Assembly: GCA_934501535.1 (NCBI GenBank) | Contig: CAKSUM010000020.1 | Location: 1 to 47,609, forward strand | Direction: 5' to 3' | Length of the DNA stretch: 47,609 nucleotides | DNA from: an uncultured Clostridia bacterium | Lineage (GTDB): Bacteria > Bacillota > Clostridia > UBA1381 | Shown here: positions 31,971 through 40,459 of the stretch, one piece after another | Numbering within the stretch: the first letter of the stretch is position 1 | Layout: each line of letters starts with the position of its first letter | The notes under the pieces: model-generated | What the model saw: the letters and a program-made list of their open reading frames with translations, nothing else | What the model was told of the DNA's origin: nothing | Database searches by the model: none | Made by a program: the position numbers and the translations under genes

Positions 31971-34937
31971 TTACGGATTAATAGCCTGCTGTGCTCTGTT
32001 TGAGTCGAAGTTATAGACAATATACTGTCTTGCACCGCCCTCGTGCTGACACGCAAAGATTATCGAACACTTATCCGTGCCGTAATTGTCCGCACCGCGG
32101 AGCTGGTCTACAGAACCCTTTGTAACTTCAGGTTTTCCGTCATTCTGATTGTAAAGAAGCATTGAACCGCTCTGCCATTCAGTATTTCTGGTAAAACCGA
32201 GCGCCAGATTATCACGCATGTTAGCTTCCGCCGTAAAGCTTCCGTTTTGCATACCGAAGTGCGTTGATGAGTAAACCGAACGGCACTCGAACATGTAGTA
32301 AGCCGAAAGACCTGAGCTCGGAACGCTGAATGCGCTCGTGCCGGATACCTTAAGGTTTTCCCACGGCAGATTTGACGGGCCGAGAGGCTTATTATTGTAC
32401 CTTACATACTCAAGCTGTGTAATCTCGTCACCTGCTCCGTACAATACAACCAGACAGCCTTTTTCAAGCTTATTAAGCGTATCTATAACGCTCTGCTCCG
32501 AAGTATAATATTCCTTCGGACCGGTAGGATTAACAACGTTGAACTTCATAATCTGGTTGTTGTCTTCATCAACGCCTATCACCTTTGAACCCAGCATTGC
32601 AGGATATGAAGTATTGTTATATCCGTTTACGATTTTCTTTGATGTTGCATCATCGGCATAGTGTATTGCCAGCGCAGCTCTCTGGTTTTCAACATCGTAG
32701 AAATCCATAACTAAGCTGCCTTTATTGGTAATTGTTTCTATTGCGTAATCGGACGGATCCGAGCTATCGGTGCTCGGCACCTTCATTATAACAGAGGGAG
32801 CACGGTACAGTCCCTGGCTGCCGAGTACACCGCCATAAGTATTGTTATAAGTCAATACGCCGCTGCTGTCCTGTGCACATCTGAATGTTGTTGCATCGCT
32901 TGTAGTCGAAATCGTAGCACGCGTCAGATGTGATTCGGGGAAGCCTTGGCTTTCTCTGTCCGCCTCATCAACAAACAGTTCAATATCGGTAAGCTCGTTT
33001 TCGCTTACTTTCATCTTTATCGGCTGTGCGCAGTTGAGATTAAAGGTCATTGTAGAAACGCCCGCTTTGCTCATCTGCAATGCAGCTGCCGATGCCTGAA
33101 GTTTCGGCAAAATGAGGTGTGGCTTTACCTTTACGCCGTTTATGCGCAGATTTTCCGACGCCGTATAGAGTTTCATTTCTTCGGTTGTCGTGAACACGTA
33201 AATCTTATCCATTCTCTCTGCGTCATCGTCATAATAGGCTTTTGCAAGATATGCATACTGCCAGTCACCCTCTTCGGTGCTCTCGCCTGCCGACGCGGTA
33301 TCAACAAGCTTTCCGCGGAAGTCGGCATAATATGTAGCCGATGAACCTATCGGCAGTACGGACATGTTAAGGTACGTGAACTTAGGCGTTCCGTCGCCGT
33401 ATGTTGCCGCCTTATATTCTTCTCCGTTAATTTTCAGAATATATTCGTCAATGTCGGTGCCTGTAATCGTACCCGAAACCTTGTTTGTCGAAACAACAAT
33501 CTTCATATATTTCGAGTCGCCATTCGGCAAACCGTTTGCCATTTTGCCGTATTCGTTGTAAACACTGATTACGGAATCGGCTTTCAGCGAAGAGATATCT
33601 ATAGTTTCCTGACCGTCATTTGTTGTACGGTAAATGCTCTGCTGATTGCCGTTTGCGTCGAATACCGTAAGGTATGTATCCGCAAGATTAACTTCAATGC
33701 GTCCGTTCTTGAGCAGAAGGTCTATCTTCTGACCCGAAAGACGTGCACCGGTTAAAATATAATCGCGATATTCCTCAATCATAATGATGTTATAGTGTGC
33801 GCCATTATCGTTGGAAATGAGCTTTACCTGACCTTCGCCGATATCGAACAGCTCCGTGTCGGTGTATCTTTCGGTCGGGACCATACCGTTATACAAAACG
33901 GTGTATCCAAGCTCCAGCCTTTCGCTTTTTTTTCTTCCGTCAACTTCATAGCTTACCGTTCTGTCCGCGGACATTCCGAGCCAATCGTCGGAATCTATTA
34001 CGATTTCCTCAACCTTATTGCTCTTGTACATATAAATAAGGTTATCGTCATCATCATAGTAATACTTCACGTCATATCCGATAAAGAACTGATTGGACAT
34101 CACATCTGTGCGCAGACGCTTGCCGTTGATAACCACGGTGTTTTCCGACGCGCTTTCTGTGCCTATGGATTCCTTAAAGCTTGTGGTAACAACGCCCTGG
34201 TCTTTGTATGCATTCCATACGTTGTACAGAATTGTTTTTCCCGTCATGGTGTAGGACACACTGCCGTCTTTTAACACTCTTTCGCACGAGGGCGTTTCGA
34301 GTGCATTATAGAGAAGCTGTGCCATTTCCATTCTGGTGATAGCCATTGAATTTTTAACATGAACCTTATCTGTCAGTTTCAGTTCCGACGATATTTTAAG
34401 GTATGTTTCAAATTCGTCCGTGTAGCCGAGCGCCCTTACAAGGCAGGTCTGTGCCTCGGCATAGGACATAACCGCTTCGGGGCGGAAACTGTTGTTTCCG
34501 TATCCCGAAATTATGTCTGCCGCCAGCGCATGATACACGATGCTGTAATATTCGCTGTCCTTGTCAACATCATAAAATTCGCCTGTATTAAGACCCGACG
34601 CGTCTGAATAATCAATATTCAAAAGCTTTAAAATGCCTTCAACAAACTGTGCACGGCTCACATACATATTCGGCTTGAACTGTGTACCATCTGCCGCGCC
34701 CATAATGTTCAGCGCGCCCAGAATACCTACAACCGAATAGTCGCTTATATCGCTGTAATACACTCCACCTGCTGCGTCGGTATATACAACCTCATCCTGC
34801 GGTCCCTCCTGGATACCGTCTTTATACTCATCACCGGCCTTCAAGTCGGTATTATCCTCTTCATAGGCTGCGAATACCGCTGCGGTGCTGCTGCACAAGA
34901 AAACAAGCGCCATTAGGCTTGCAATAATTTTCTTCAT
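31971..34937 (-). CDS. Secreted protein with N-terminal SLH domains, 988 residues
   Basis: Residues 1-23 are a signal peptide ending AVFA. Three SLH units follow: ~60-105 (YSDISDYSVVGILGALNIM ... VSRAQFVEGILKLL), ~118-165 (FYDVDKDSEYYSIVYHALA ... MSYAEAQTCLVRAL) and a weaker ~177-215 (ITRMEMAQLLYNAL). They should tie the protein to the wall polymer. The remaining ~770 residues are beta-rich, with a long central part (for example GQETIDISSLKADSVISVYN) that I cannot assign; no glycosidase residues are evident. GGAGGG precedes the ATG. It is the last of four genes and lies 12 bp after the SLH-anchored hydrolase. It might be an adhesin, a scaffold or an S-layer protein. Confidence 0.85.
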   Translation of the reverse strand: MKKIIASLMALVFLCSSTAAVFAAYEEDNTDLKAGDEYKDGIQEGPQDEVVYTDAAGGVYYSDISDYSVVGILGALNIMGAADGTQFKPNMYVSRAQFVEGILKLLNIDYSDASGLNTGEFYDVDKDSEYYSIVYHALAADIISGYGNNSFRPEAVMSYAEAQTCLVRALGYTDEFETYLKISSELKLTDKVHVKNSMAITRMEMAQLLYNALETPSCERVLKDGSVSYTMTGKTILYNVWNAYKDQGVVTTSFKESIGTESASENTVVINGKRLRTDVMSNQFFIGYDVKYYYDDDDNLIYMYKSNKVEEIVIDSDDWLGMSADRTVSYEVDGRKKSERLELGYTVLYNGMVPTERYTDTELFDIGEGQVKLISNDNGAHYNIIMIEEYRDYILTGARLSGQKIDLLLKNGRIEVNLADTYLTVFDANGNQQSIYRTTNDGQETIDISSLKADSVISVYNEYGKMANGLPNGDSKYMKIVVSTNKVSGTITGTDIDEYILKINGEEYKAATYGDGTPKFTYLNMSVLPIGSSATYYADFRGKLVDTASAGESTEEGDWQYAYLAKAYYDDDAERMDKIYVFTTTEEMKLYTASENLRINGVKVKPHLILPKLQASAAALQMSKAGVSTMTFNLNCAQPIKMKVSENELTDIELFVDEADRESQGFPESHLTRATISTTSDATTFRCAQDSSGVLTYNNTYGGVLGSQGLYRAPSVIMKVPSTDSSDPSDYAIETITNKGSLVMDFYDVENQRAALAIHYADDATSKKIVNGYNNTSYPAMLGSKVIGVDEDNNQIMKFNVVNPTGPKEYYTSEQSVIDTLNKLEKGCLVVLYGAGDEITQLEYVRYNNKPLGPSNLPWENLKVSGTSAFSVPSSGLSAYYMFECRSVYSSTHFGMQNGSFTAEANMRDNLALGFTRNTEWQSGSMLLYNQNDGKPEVTKGSVDQLRGADNYGTDKCSIIFACQHEGGARQYIVYNFDSNRAQQAINP

Positions 34938-34948
34938 GTAATTCCCTC

Positions 34949-37264
34949 CTATTTAACCATCTTGCTAAGCTTATACATCACTGCCGCAGCGTCTTCCCTT
35001 GTTGCCGCACGGCTCGTATCAATATCGCCGAGTGACATTAGTTTTGAAAACAGTCCCTTGCTTACAGCATAAGCCGAAGGTGCGTCAAGGTGAGAACCGG
35101 CTCCTGATATTTCACCGCTCTGTGCGGCGTCATCGTTCTTCATGCAGATGTTTCCCGCAATTATCATAAGCTCGTTCACGGAAAGACCGTCTGCCGCGCG
35201 GAAATTGCTGCCCTGCATAACCTGCGCTATATAAAGCGCGTTTGCATACGGTGCATACCACGCGTCTGCCGTAACATCATCCCACATGCTTCCGTCATAG
35301 GTTTTGAGCTTTAACGCATTAACCAGCATAACGGCAAGCTCTGCACGGCTGATGTTATCTTTCGGCGCAAATTCGTTTTCGGTTCTTCCTTTTAACAGTC
35401 CCGATCCGGCAAGTGCAGAAATTTCATTTTTGGCATAGCTGCCGTCAATGTCCGCAAATGCCGCTTCTTCAACATCGGGAGCGTCTTCAACCTGACCGTC
35501 CGCAATCGCTGACGGATCCTCGCCCAGCTTTAAAAGCCTGTCGCTCGTTTTAAATGTCAAAACAGCCACACCCTCCGTAGGCGTAGTGTAGGTTGAACAA
35601 TTGGGAATATTCAGCTCGTTGGTCGTTACCGTCACGAGATCCTCTGTTTCTCTGTCAATAGGATATGTAGCGGAGTTCGGAGCCTTCAGTATCGTTTCGT
35701 TTACCAGCGTGTAGTTTTTATGCTGCAGGAAGTCGAACGTGACATTTATGTTTCTGTACGGCTTCTTGCTGTTTAAGAACACTTTCAGTTCATGGTCGCC
35801 GTTCGCCGATACCATTACCGAGAAATCGTCTTTCAGGAAATACGGATCATCGGTAGGATCATATACGGTGCCGTCAGCATTGTACTGGAGCCATGATGAC
35901 TTGCATATTCTGTCGCCGAGGTTCTCCATGTACAGTTTTTGCAGCTTTGCGGTCGGAGTCATAACAAATCCGCCGTAGCCCGTCTGCCAGAATGCACACC
36001 ACTGACCGTCAAGGTTATGAAGTGTACCGCCCGTGAACCACGGTCTTTGATATACCAGATTCCAGAACTGCGCTACCGACATAGCCGAGTTGAAATCGTT
36101 GTTTATACCGCTCAGGTCAACAAATCTGTTGTGCTCCGTCGCGATAATTTCAATATCTTTCAGATTGCCGTTTTCATCACGGATATCCTGTTCTTCAACC
36201 ATTTTATCAACGTCTGCCTTAACCTTATCGGCAAAGTACATGCCGCCGAATTCCGGCGAATAGCCGTCATAGTACGGGTGCATCGCAATACCGTCGATAA
36301 TGTCTACCAATCCCGGCAGTATTCCCATGTGCCATGATGTCCATGACGCAGGCGTATATTCTTCAATATTCCAGAAGTCACCCCACGGAGCCGTAGGACC
36401 GTTTGCCATAATCTTAGCGTTCGGGTCAACCTTGCGGATAGCCTCTGCTGCGGCACGGGCATACTTTATGTATCCCTCGATACGCCATTTTTCTCTGGCT
36501 TTACCCCAGCCGTCAACTTCGTTGGCAAGCTCCCAGTACCAAACCTTTACAGGTTCTTCAATTCCGTCTGCGGCACGCAGTGCGCCCCATTCGGATTCAT
36601 CTTTTTTATCAAGCAGGTAGTGAGCAAAATGCTCCATATCCTCCGGAGTCATCGAGAAGATGTTCACACACGGCATCAATTCTCCGTCCGGATTGTTCTG
36701 ATAAAGCATCCTCAGGTATTCCGGCACGCCCATGCGGTATGCGCCGGCACCTCCGAAAGTCCAGTTCGGACAGCCCGGAACCTTTTCCTTCGGTGTTTGT
36801 TTTCTGTCGGAATACGGTCCGACATGGTTCATGAAGTTTACGCCCATGACCGAGCCGCCGCCCAAACGCAGAACCGGGATTTTACCTGTTCTTTCGGTAA
36901 AATCAATGTACTCCTGCTTGAGCATACCGTTTTCAAAATATCTCGAATAGGAGTCCGAATATTCAGCCTGAATACCCAGAACCTCTTTACTCGCCTTCCA
37001 CATATCGTTTTCATCGATTGTGACTGTGATATTATCGGTCTCGGCAACATACGTAGAATAATCAAGCTTGCTGATTTCTTTCATTTTTGCCGTAGAATTT
37101 TTTTTGCGCGCCTCATTTTCCATATTTCTGAGTTCTGCGGCGGAGGGTGCCTCCGCACCCTCGATAACGCCGTCATTCGGGTTATAGTCCGCGTCCGCAA
37201 ATGCTGTCAGCGGAGCCGCTATACAGCAAATTGCCGTAAGAAGTGCAATAATCTTTTTATTCAT
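34949..37264 (-). CDS. SLH-anchored glycoside hydrolase (clan GH-A, GH51-like)
   Basis: A 771-residue exported enzyme. Signal peptide 1-23 (ending LTAFA), catalytic (beta/alpha)8 domain about 60-430, a beta-sandwich to ~560, and three C-terminal SLH units from ~590 (FADIDGSYAKNEISALAGSG ... MYKLSKMVK). Clan GH-A residues are E249 in WELANEVDGWG (acid/base) and E377 in IIATEHNRF (nucleophile), with VLRLGGGSVMGVNF and NGPTAPWG around them. The closest familiar plan is alpha-L-arabinofuranosidase GH51 or a GH39/GH30-like enzyme. The start at 37264 is preferred: GGAGG lies nine bases upstream and the signal peptide begins there; a longer frame to 37378 overlaps the previous gene. It overlaps that gene by 8 bp, implying coupled translation. 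Substrate is not readable. Confidence 0.85.
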   Translation of the reverse strand: MNKKIIALLTAICCIAAPLTAFADADYNPNDGVIEGAEAPSAAELRNMENEARKKNSTAKMKEISKLDYSTYVAETDNITVTIDENDMWKASKEVLGIQAEYSDSYSRYFENGMLKQEYIDFTERTGKIPVLRLGGGSVMGVNFMNHVGPYSDRKQTPKEKVPGCPNWTFGGAGAYRMGVPEYLRMLYQNNPDGELMPCVNIFSMTPEDMEHFAHYLLDKKDESEWGALRAADGIEEPVKVWYWELANEVDGWGKAREKWRIEGYIKYARAAAEAIRKVDPNAKIMANGPTAPWGDFWNIEEYTPASWTSWHMGILPGLVDIIDGIAMHPYYDGYSPEFGGMYFADKVKADVDKMVEEQDIRDENGNLKDIEIIATEHNRFVDLSGINNDFNSAMSVAQFWNLVYQRPWFTGGTLHNLDGQWCAFWQTGYGGFVMTPTAKLQKLYMENLGDRICKSSWLQYNADGTVYDPTDDPYFLKDDFSVMVSANGDHELKVFLNSKKPYRNINVTFDFLQHKNYTLVNETILKAPNSATYPIDRETEDLVTVTTNELNIPNCSTYTTPTEGVAVLTFKTSDRLLKLGEDPSAIADGQVEDAPDVEEAAFADIDGSYAKNEISALAGSGLLKGRTENEFAPKDNISRAELAVMLVNALKLKTYDGSMWDDVTADAWYAPYANALYIAQVMQGSNFRAADGLSVNELMIIAGNICMKNDDAAQSGEISGAGSHLDAPSAYAVSKGLFSKLMSLGDIDTSRAATREDAAAVMYKLSKMVK

Positions 37265-40200
37265 CACTCGGCACCTCCGTAGAAGCAGGCTTTTCATAGC
37301 CCTGCATAGTCTTATAAAGCATCTGTGCAGCCATTGCACGGGTTGCGTTGTCATTCGGCGCAAAATTGCCGTTGTCACCGCTGATTATGCCTGCCGCCTG
37401 CATTTCCATTACCGGAGTATATGCCCACTCGGAAATATCAGCCTCATCGTTAAACTTTGAAACCTGCGAGGAACGGCTCAGCGCCTTTCCCTGTTTCTCG
37501 GTCATGCGGTAAATCAGCGACGCCATTTCCTGTCTTGTGATAGGCTTGTTCGGCTCCGCACTTTCACCGTTACCCGAGAATATACCGTAAATATTTGCGC
37601 GTACGATTGAATTTGCAAACCAATCATCCTCTGTAACATCGTTAAACGGATTTACATAGTCCTCCGTAATCTCAACAGCCGGGTTGAAAATCTTCATAAG
37701 CATTTGAACAAACTCAGCCTTTGTAATCTGATTGTCCGGATAGAAGTTTCCGTCCTCATAGCCCTTAACCGCGCTCTTTGCATTCATGTATCTGATTGCC
37801 TCGTAGCCCCAGTATTCTACCGGGACATCGCCGAACACCTGAACTTTCGGTGCGACTGTCTTATCAGCCTGCGAGAATATTCCCGACGGAGTTTTCACGC
37901 TGCTGACTCCGCCGCCACCGCCACCGCCGCCCGGATTTACCGGAGAAGGCGTAGGTGTTGCCGGGGTAACCGTATATGACGCTATATACAAGCCGATTTT
38001 TGCCGGTGTATTGAAATTAGCCGGTGCAGCCGCCGCCGCAGCCTTAATGGACTGGGTGAATTTTGCCGCCTCGGTTGCGTCTGCGCTGATGGCGCTCAGT
38101 TTCGCCGCGTCCGCACTTCCGTCCGCAATGCCGAGAGTATTTCTATAGGTTTCAAGCATATCCAACAGGTATCCCGCATTTGAGTTGTTGTCAAATACCG
38201 CCATTACGGTTGCTTCGTCTATTGCATTGCTCAAATCCTCTGCCGACGCATATGTTCTGTTTGACAGCTTACCGCGGATTATTGCGGAAAGATCGCTGTC
38301 ATCAAATATGCCGTCGCCGTCCTCGTCTGTATCTTTGCGGTAATATTTGTTATCAACCGGAAGATCAAGCGCTTCATAATTCTTGTTTATAACCGACGAA
38401 ACGATTTCATCGGTGGTGTAATATACAGGGTTGCCGTCTTCGTCAACTACCGGGTTGCCGTCTACGTCAACCTTGGGAACGGGGGTTGCACCCATGTCAT
38501 TAAATTCGCCTACCAGAATTTCCTTATACAGTATTGCCAAAATATCCTGGAGAGAATCAAACTGTTCCCATGCGTCAGCTCCGGTAATTACGAAGCTTGA
38601 ATATGTCATGATACGTTCTGCATATTTTGCGTCAACGTTCTTGAAGTCATTTGCGTCGCACGCGTCAATATCATTGATTGAAAGGCGCGGCGAGCCGTCC
38701 TCTTCAAACTTTGTATTTGTATCCTTAAAGAATGCCTGAACCTGCGACTTTGCACCGATGCTGATTTTGTTGTTCAGCGCATCGAGTACCGCCTGCTGTG
38801 TTTGGATATACGCAGCCATGTCGGTAACATTGTCATTTTCTATAGCGTCGGAAAGCGGTCCCTTTACGCTGACGCCGATTTCATATGTATTATTCAGACC
38901 GTGCATATAAATTTTAATCGGTGTGCCTGCCTGTTCCTTTGCGTATGTTTCTTTCTGAGCTATAAGGCGTGAGTATCCGTTTGCAATAAAGTTTTCGTTA
39001 TTAACGGAAACATAGTTGCTGTCTGAGGATACCGCGCTGAAGCCGGAGTTTGCCCAGCCATCGTCCTTAGATAGGTACAAATCCAGTGTTCCGGGGTTGC
39101 TGCCGACTGTTTTGCGCAGCGAAACCGAAGAATTTCTGGATATATTCTTGAATACCTTTACACTTCCTGTTTTCTGTCCGCGTATCACACGTTCGCCCTC
39201 GGGGGCTTTGATGTATTTGTATTCTTTAATATTGCAGGTGTTTACCCAGCGGTTTACGCCGGTTACCGCAGTATTTTTTGCGGTCCATTTTCCCTTGTTT
39301 TCGTCATTGTCCGGGTCCTCGTCCTCGGTGTTTCTGACATAATCTCTGTCAAATACATCCCAGTTTACGCCGTCCTCGGAAAGCTCGAATGTGCCGCCGC
39401 TGTAGTTCTGATATTCAACTCTTCTGACTACGGTCGGCTCGGTAAGTTCGTAAATTCTGTCCGTTTCGTTTACAACTTTTGTTTTATCAAATGTATTCAG
39501 GTATACCGCTTCGGCCGGTTCGGGCATGTCTTCGGTATAGATGTTGCCGGTTCTGTATTTGAAGTAGCTTATATATCCGCCGTGGTCACCGCCGCCGAAG
39601 AAGCCTGCAAGATACTTGCACTCGTCTATATAGCTGCTGTCAAGAGCATGTGAACCGGACCATGTTTTACCGCTGCCGGTAAAGGTCCACGAGATAATTC
39701 CGGCTTCCGCTTTTACTTTCCATGTTCCGCTCATCGGTCCGCCGAAAGTATATATATCGCTTGCTGACACGCTTCCGCCCTGGACAAACTGAACAAATGC
39801 ACCGTTACCGCTCGGCAGACCGGAAACCGATTCACCGTTTCTTGTACCGAACTGTACATATGAGTTGTCCGAGCTGCTGACGAACAAGCCTACAGCAGCG
39901 GAACGCGAGCTTGAATTTGTATCAAATTCAAATTCCTGAACGTCCTGCGGCAAATCCTTAACCGTAAGTCCCGACGGCATTGCGTCGGTCATATCCAGAC
40001 GCAGCATACCCTGATTTGCTCCTCCGCCCTTTACGTACAGGCGGTCATTGTCAATATCTACGTATGCGTCCGAATGAACGCCTCCGCCGGAGGATTTCCT
40101 TGTCGAAACAGTCCATTTTACACCGTCATCACGTTCAATTATCGGTGTACCCTCTTTCATGTCATAAAAATTAACCCAAGTTCCCGCATAGGAGTTACCC

Positions 40201-40361
40201 CCCTGCGCCTTGTTTGTACATTCCGAGAAATCCTCGGAAAATTCAAAATATCCGTTTTCGCTTGGCGCCGCAAACGGCACATACCCATCTGCAAATACTG
40301 CAGCCGTGCTGCTTACGGTTATAGCCAAAGCCGCCAAAATTGAATAAATCCTTTTATTCAT
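37257..40361 (-). CDS. Secreted protein with C-terminal SLH domains, 1034 residues
   Basis: Signal peptide 1-24 (ending AVFA), then two halves. Residues ~35-280 form a LamG/concanavalin-like sandwich (EFSEDFSECTNKAQGG ... YLAGFFGGGDHGGYISYFKYR), followed by a discoidin-like stretch (TVVRRVEYQNYSGGTFELSEDG) and a helical region (~500-790). A Thr/Pro linker with eight consecutive glycines (near 815) leads to three SLH units (FGDVPVEYWGYEAIRYMNAK; FNDVTEDDWFANSIVRAN; FNDEADISEWAYTPVMEM). It has no clear catalytic pair, so it may bind polysaccharide or hold substrate at the wall. Gene order and overlap with the next gene (8 bp) point to joint expression with the hydrolase. Confidence 0.85.
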   Translation of the reverse strand: MNKRIYSILAALAITVSSTAAVFADGYVPFAAPSENGYFEFSEDFSECTNKAQGGNSYAGTWVNFYDMKEGTPIIERDDGVKWTVSTRKSSGGGVHSDAYVDIDNDRLYVKGGGANQGMLRLDMTDAMPSGLTVKDLPQDVQEFEFDTNSSSRSAAVGLFVSSSDNSYVQFGTRNGESVSGLPSGNGAFVQFVQGGSVSASDIYTFGGPMSGTWKVKAEAGIISWTFTGSGKTWSGSHALDSSYIDECKYLAGFFGGGDHGGYISYFKYRTGNIYTEDMPEPAEAVYLNTFDKTKVVNETDRIYELTEPTVVRRVEYQNYSGGTFELSEDGVNWDVFDRDYVRNTEDEDPDNDENKGKWTAKNTAVTGVNRWVNTCNIKEYKYIKAPEGERVIRGQKTGSVKVFKNISRNSSVSLRKTVGSNPGTLDLYLSKDDGWANSGFSAVSSDSNYVSVNNENFIANGYSRLIAQKETYAKEQAGTPIKIYMHGLNNTYEIGVSVKGPLSDAIENDNVTDMAAYIQTQQAVLDALNNKISIGAKSQVQAFFKDTNTKFEEDGSPRLSINDIDACDANDFKNVDAKYAERIMTYSSFVITGADAWEQFDSLQDILAILYKEILVGEFNDMGATPVPKVDVDGNPVVDEDGNPVYYTTDEIVSSVINKNYEALDLPVDNKYYRKDTDEDGDGIFDDSDLSAIIRGKLSNRTYASAEDLSNAIDEATVMAVFDNNSNAGYLLDMLETYRNTLGIADGSADAAKLSAISADATEAAKFTQSIKAAAAAAPANFNTPAKIGLYIASYTVTPATPTPSPVNPGGGGGGGGVSSVKTPSGIFSQADKTVAPKVQVFGDVPVEYWGYEAIRYMNAKSAVKGYEDGNFYPDNQITKAEFVQMLMKIFNPAVEITEDYVNPFNDVTEDDWFANSIVRANIYGIFSGNGESAEPNKPITRQEMASLIYRMTEKQGKALSRSSQVSKFNDEADISEWAYTPVMEMQAAGIISGDNGNFAPNDNATRAMAAQMLYKTMQGYEKPASTEVPSDE

Positions 40362-40405
40362 TCGATGTATCCTTTCTCCAAAAAGTGTGAATATAAATTG
40401 CAGTC

Positions 40406-40434
40406 AAGGGGCAGCGAATAGTTCGCTGTCCCTT
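40406..40434. other. Intercistronic hairpin between the giant and second SLH genes
   Basis: AAGGGGCAGCGAA (40406-40418) pairs with TTCGCTGTCCCTT (40422-40434), 13 bp with one G-U and a 3-nt loop, in the 98-bp gap. No T-run follows on the minus strand, so it looks more like an RNA-stabilising or processing hairpin than a terminator. Confidence 0.6.
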
Positions 40435-40459
40435 ATCTGCACAGTCATACAACCGAAAA

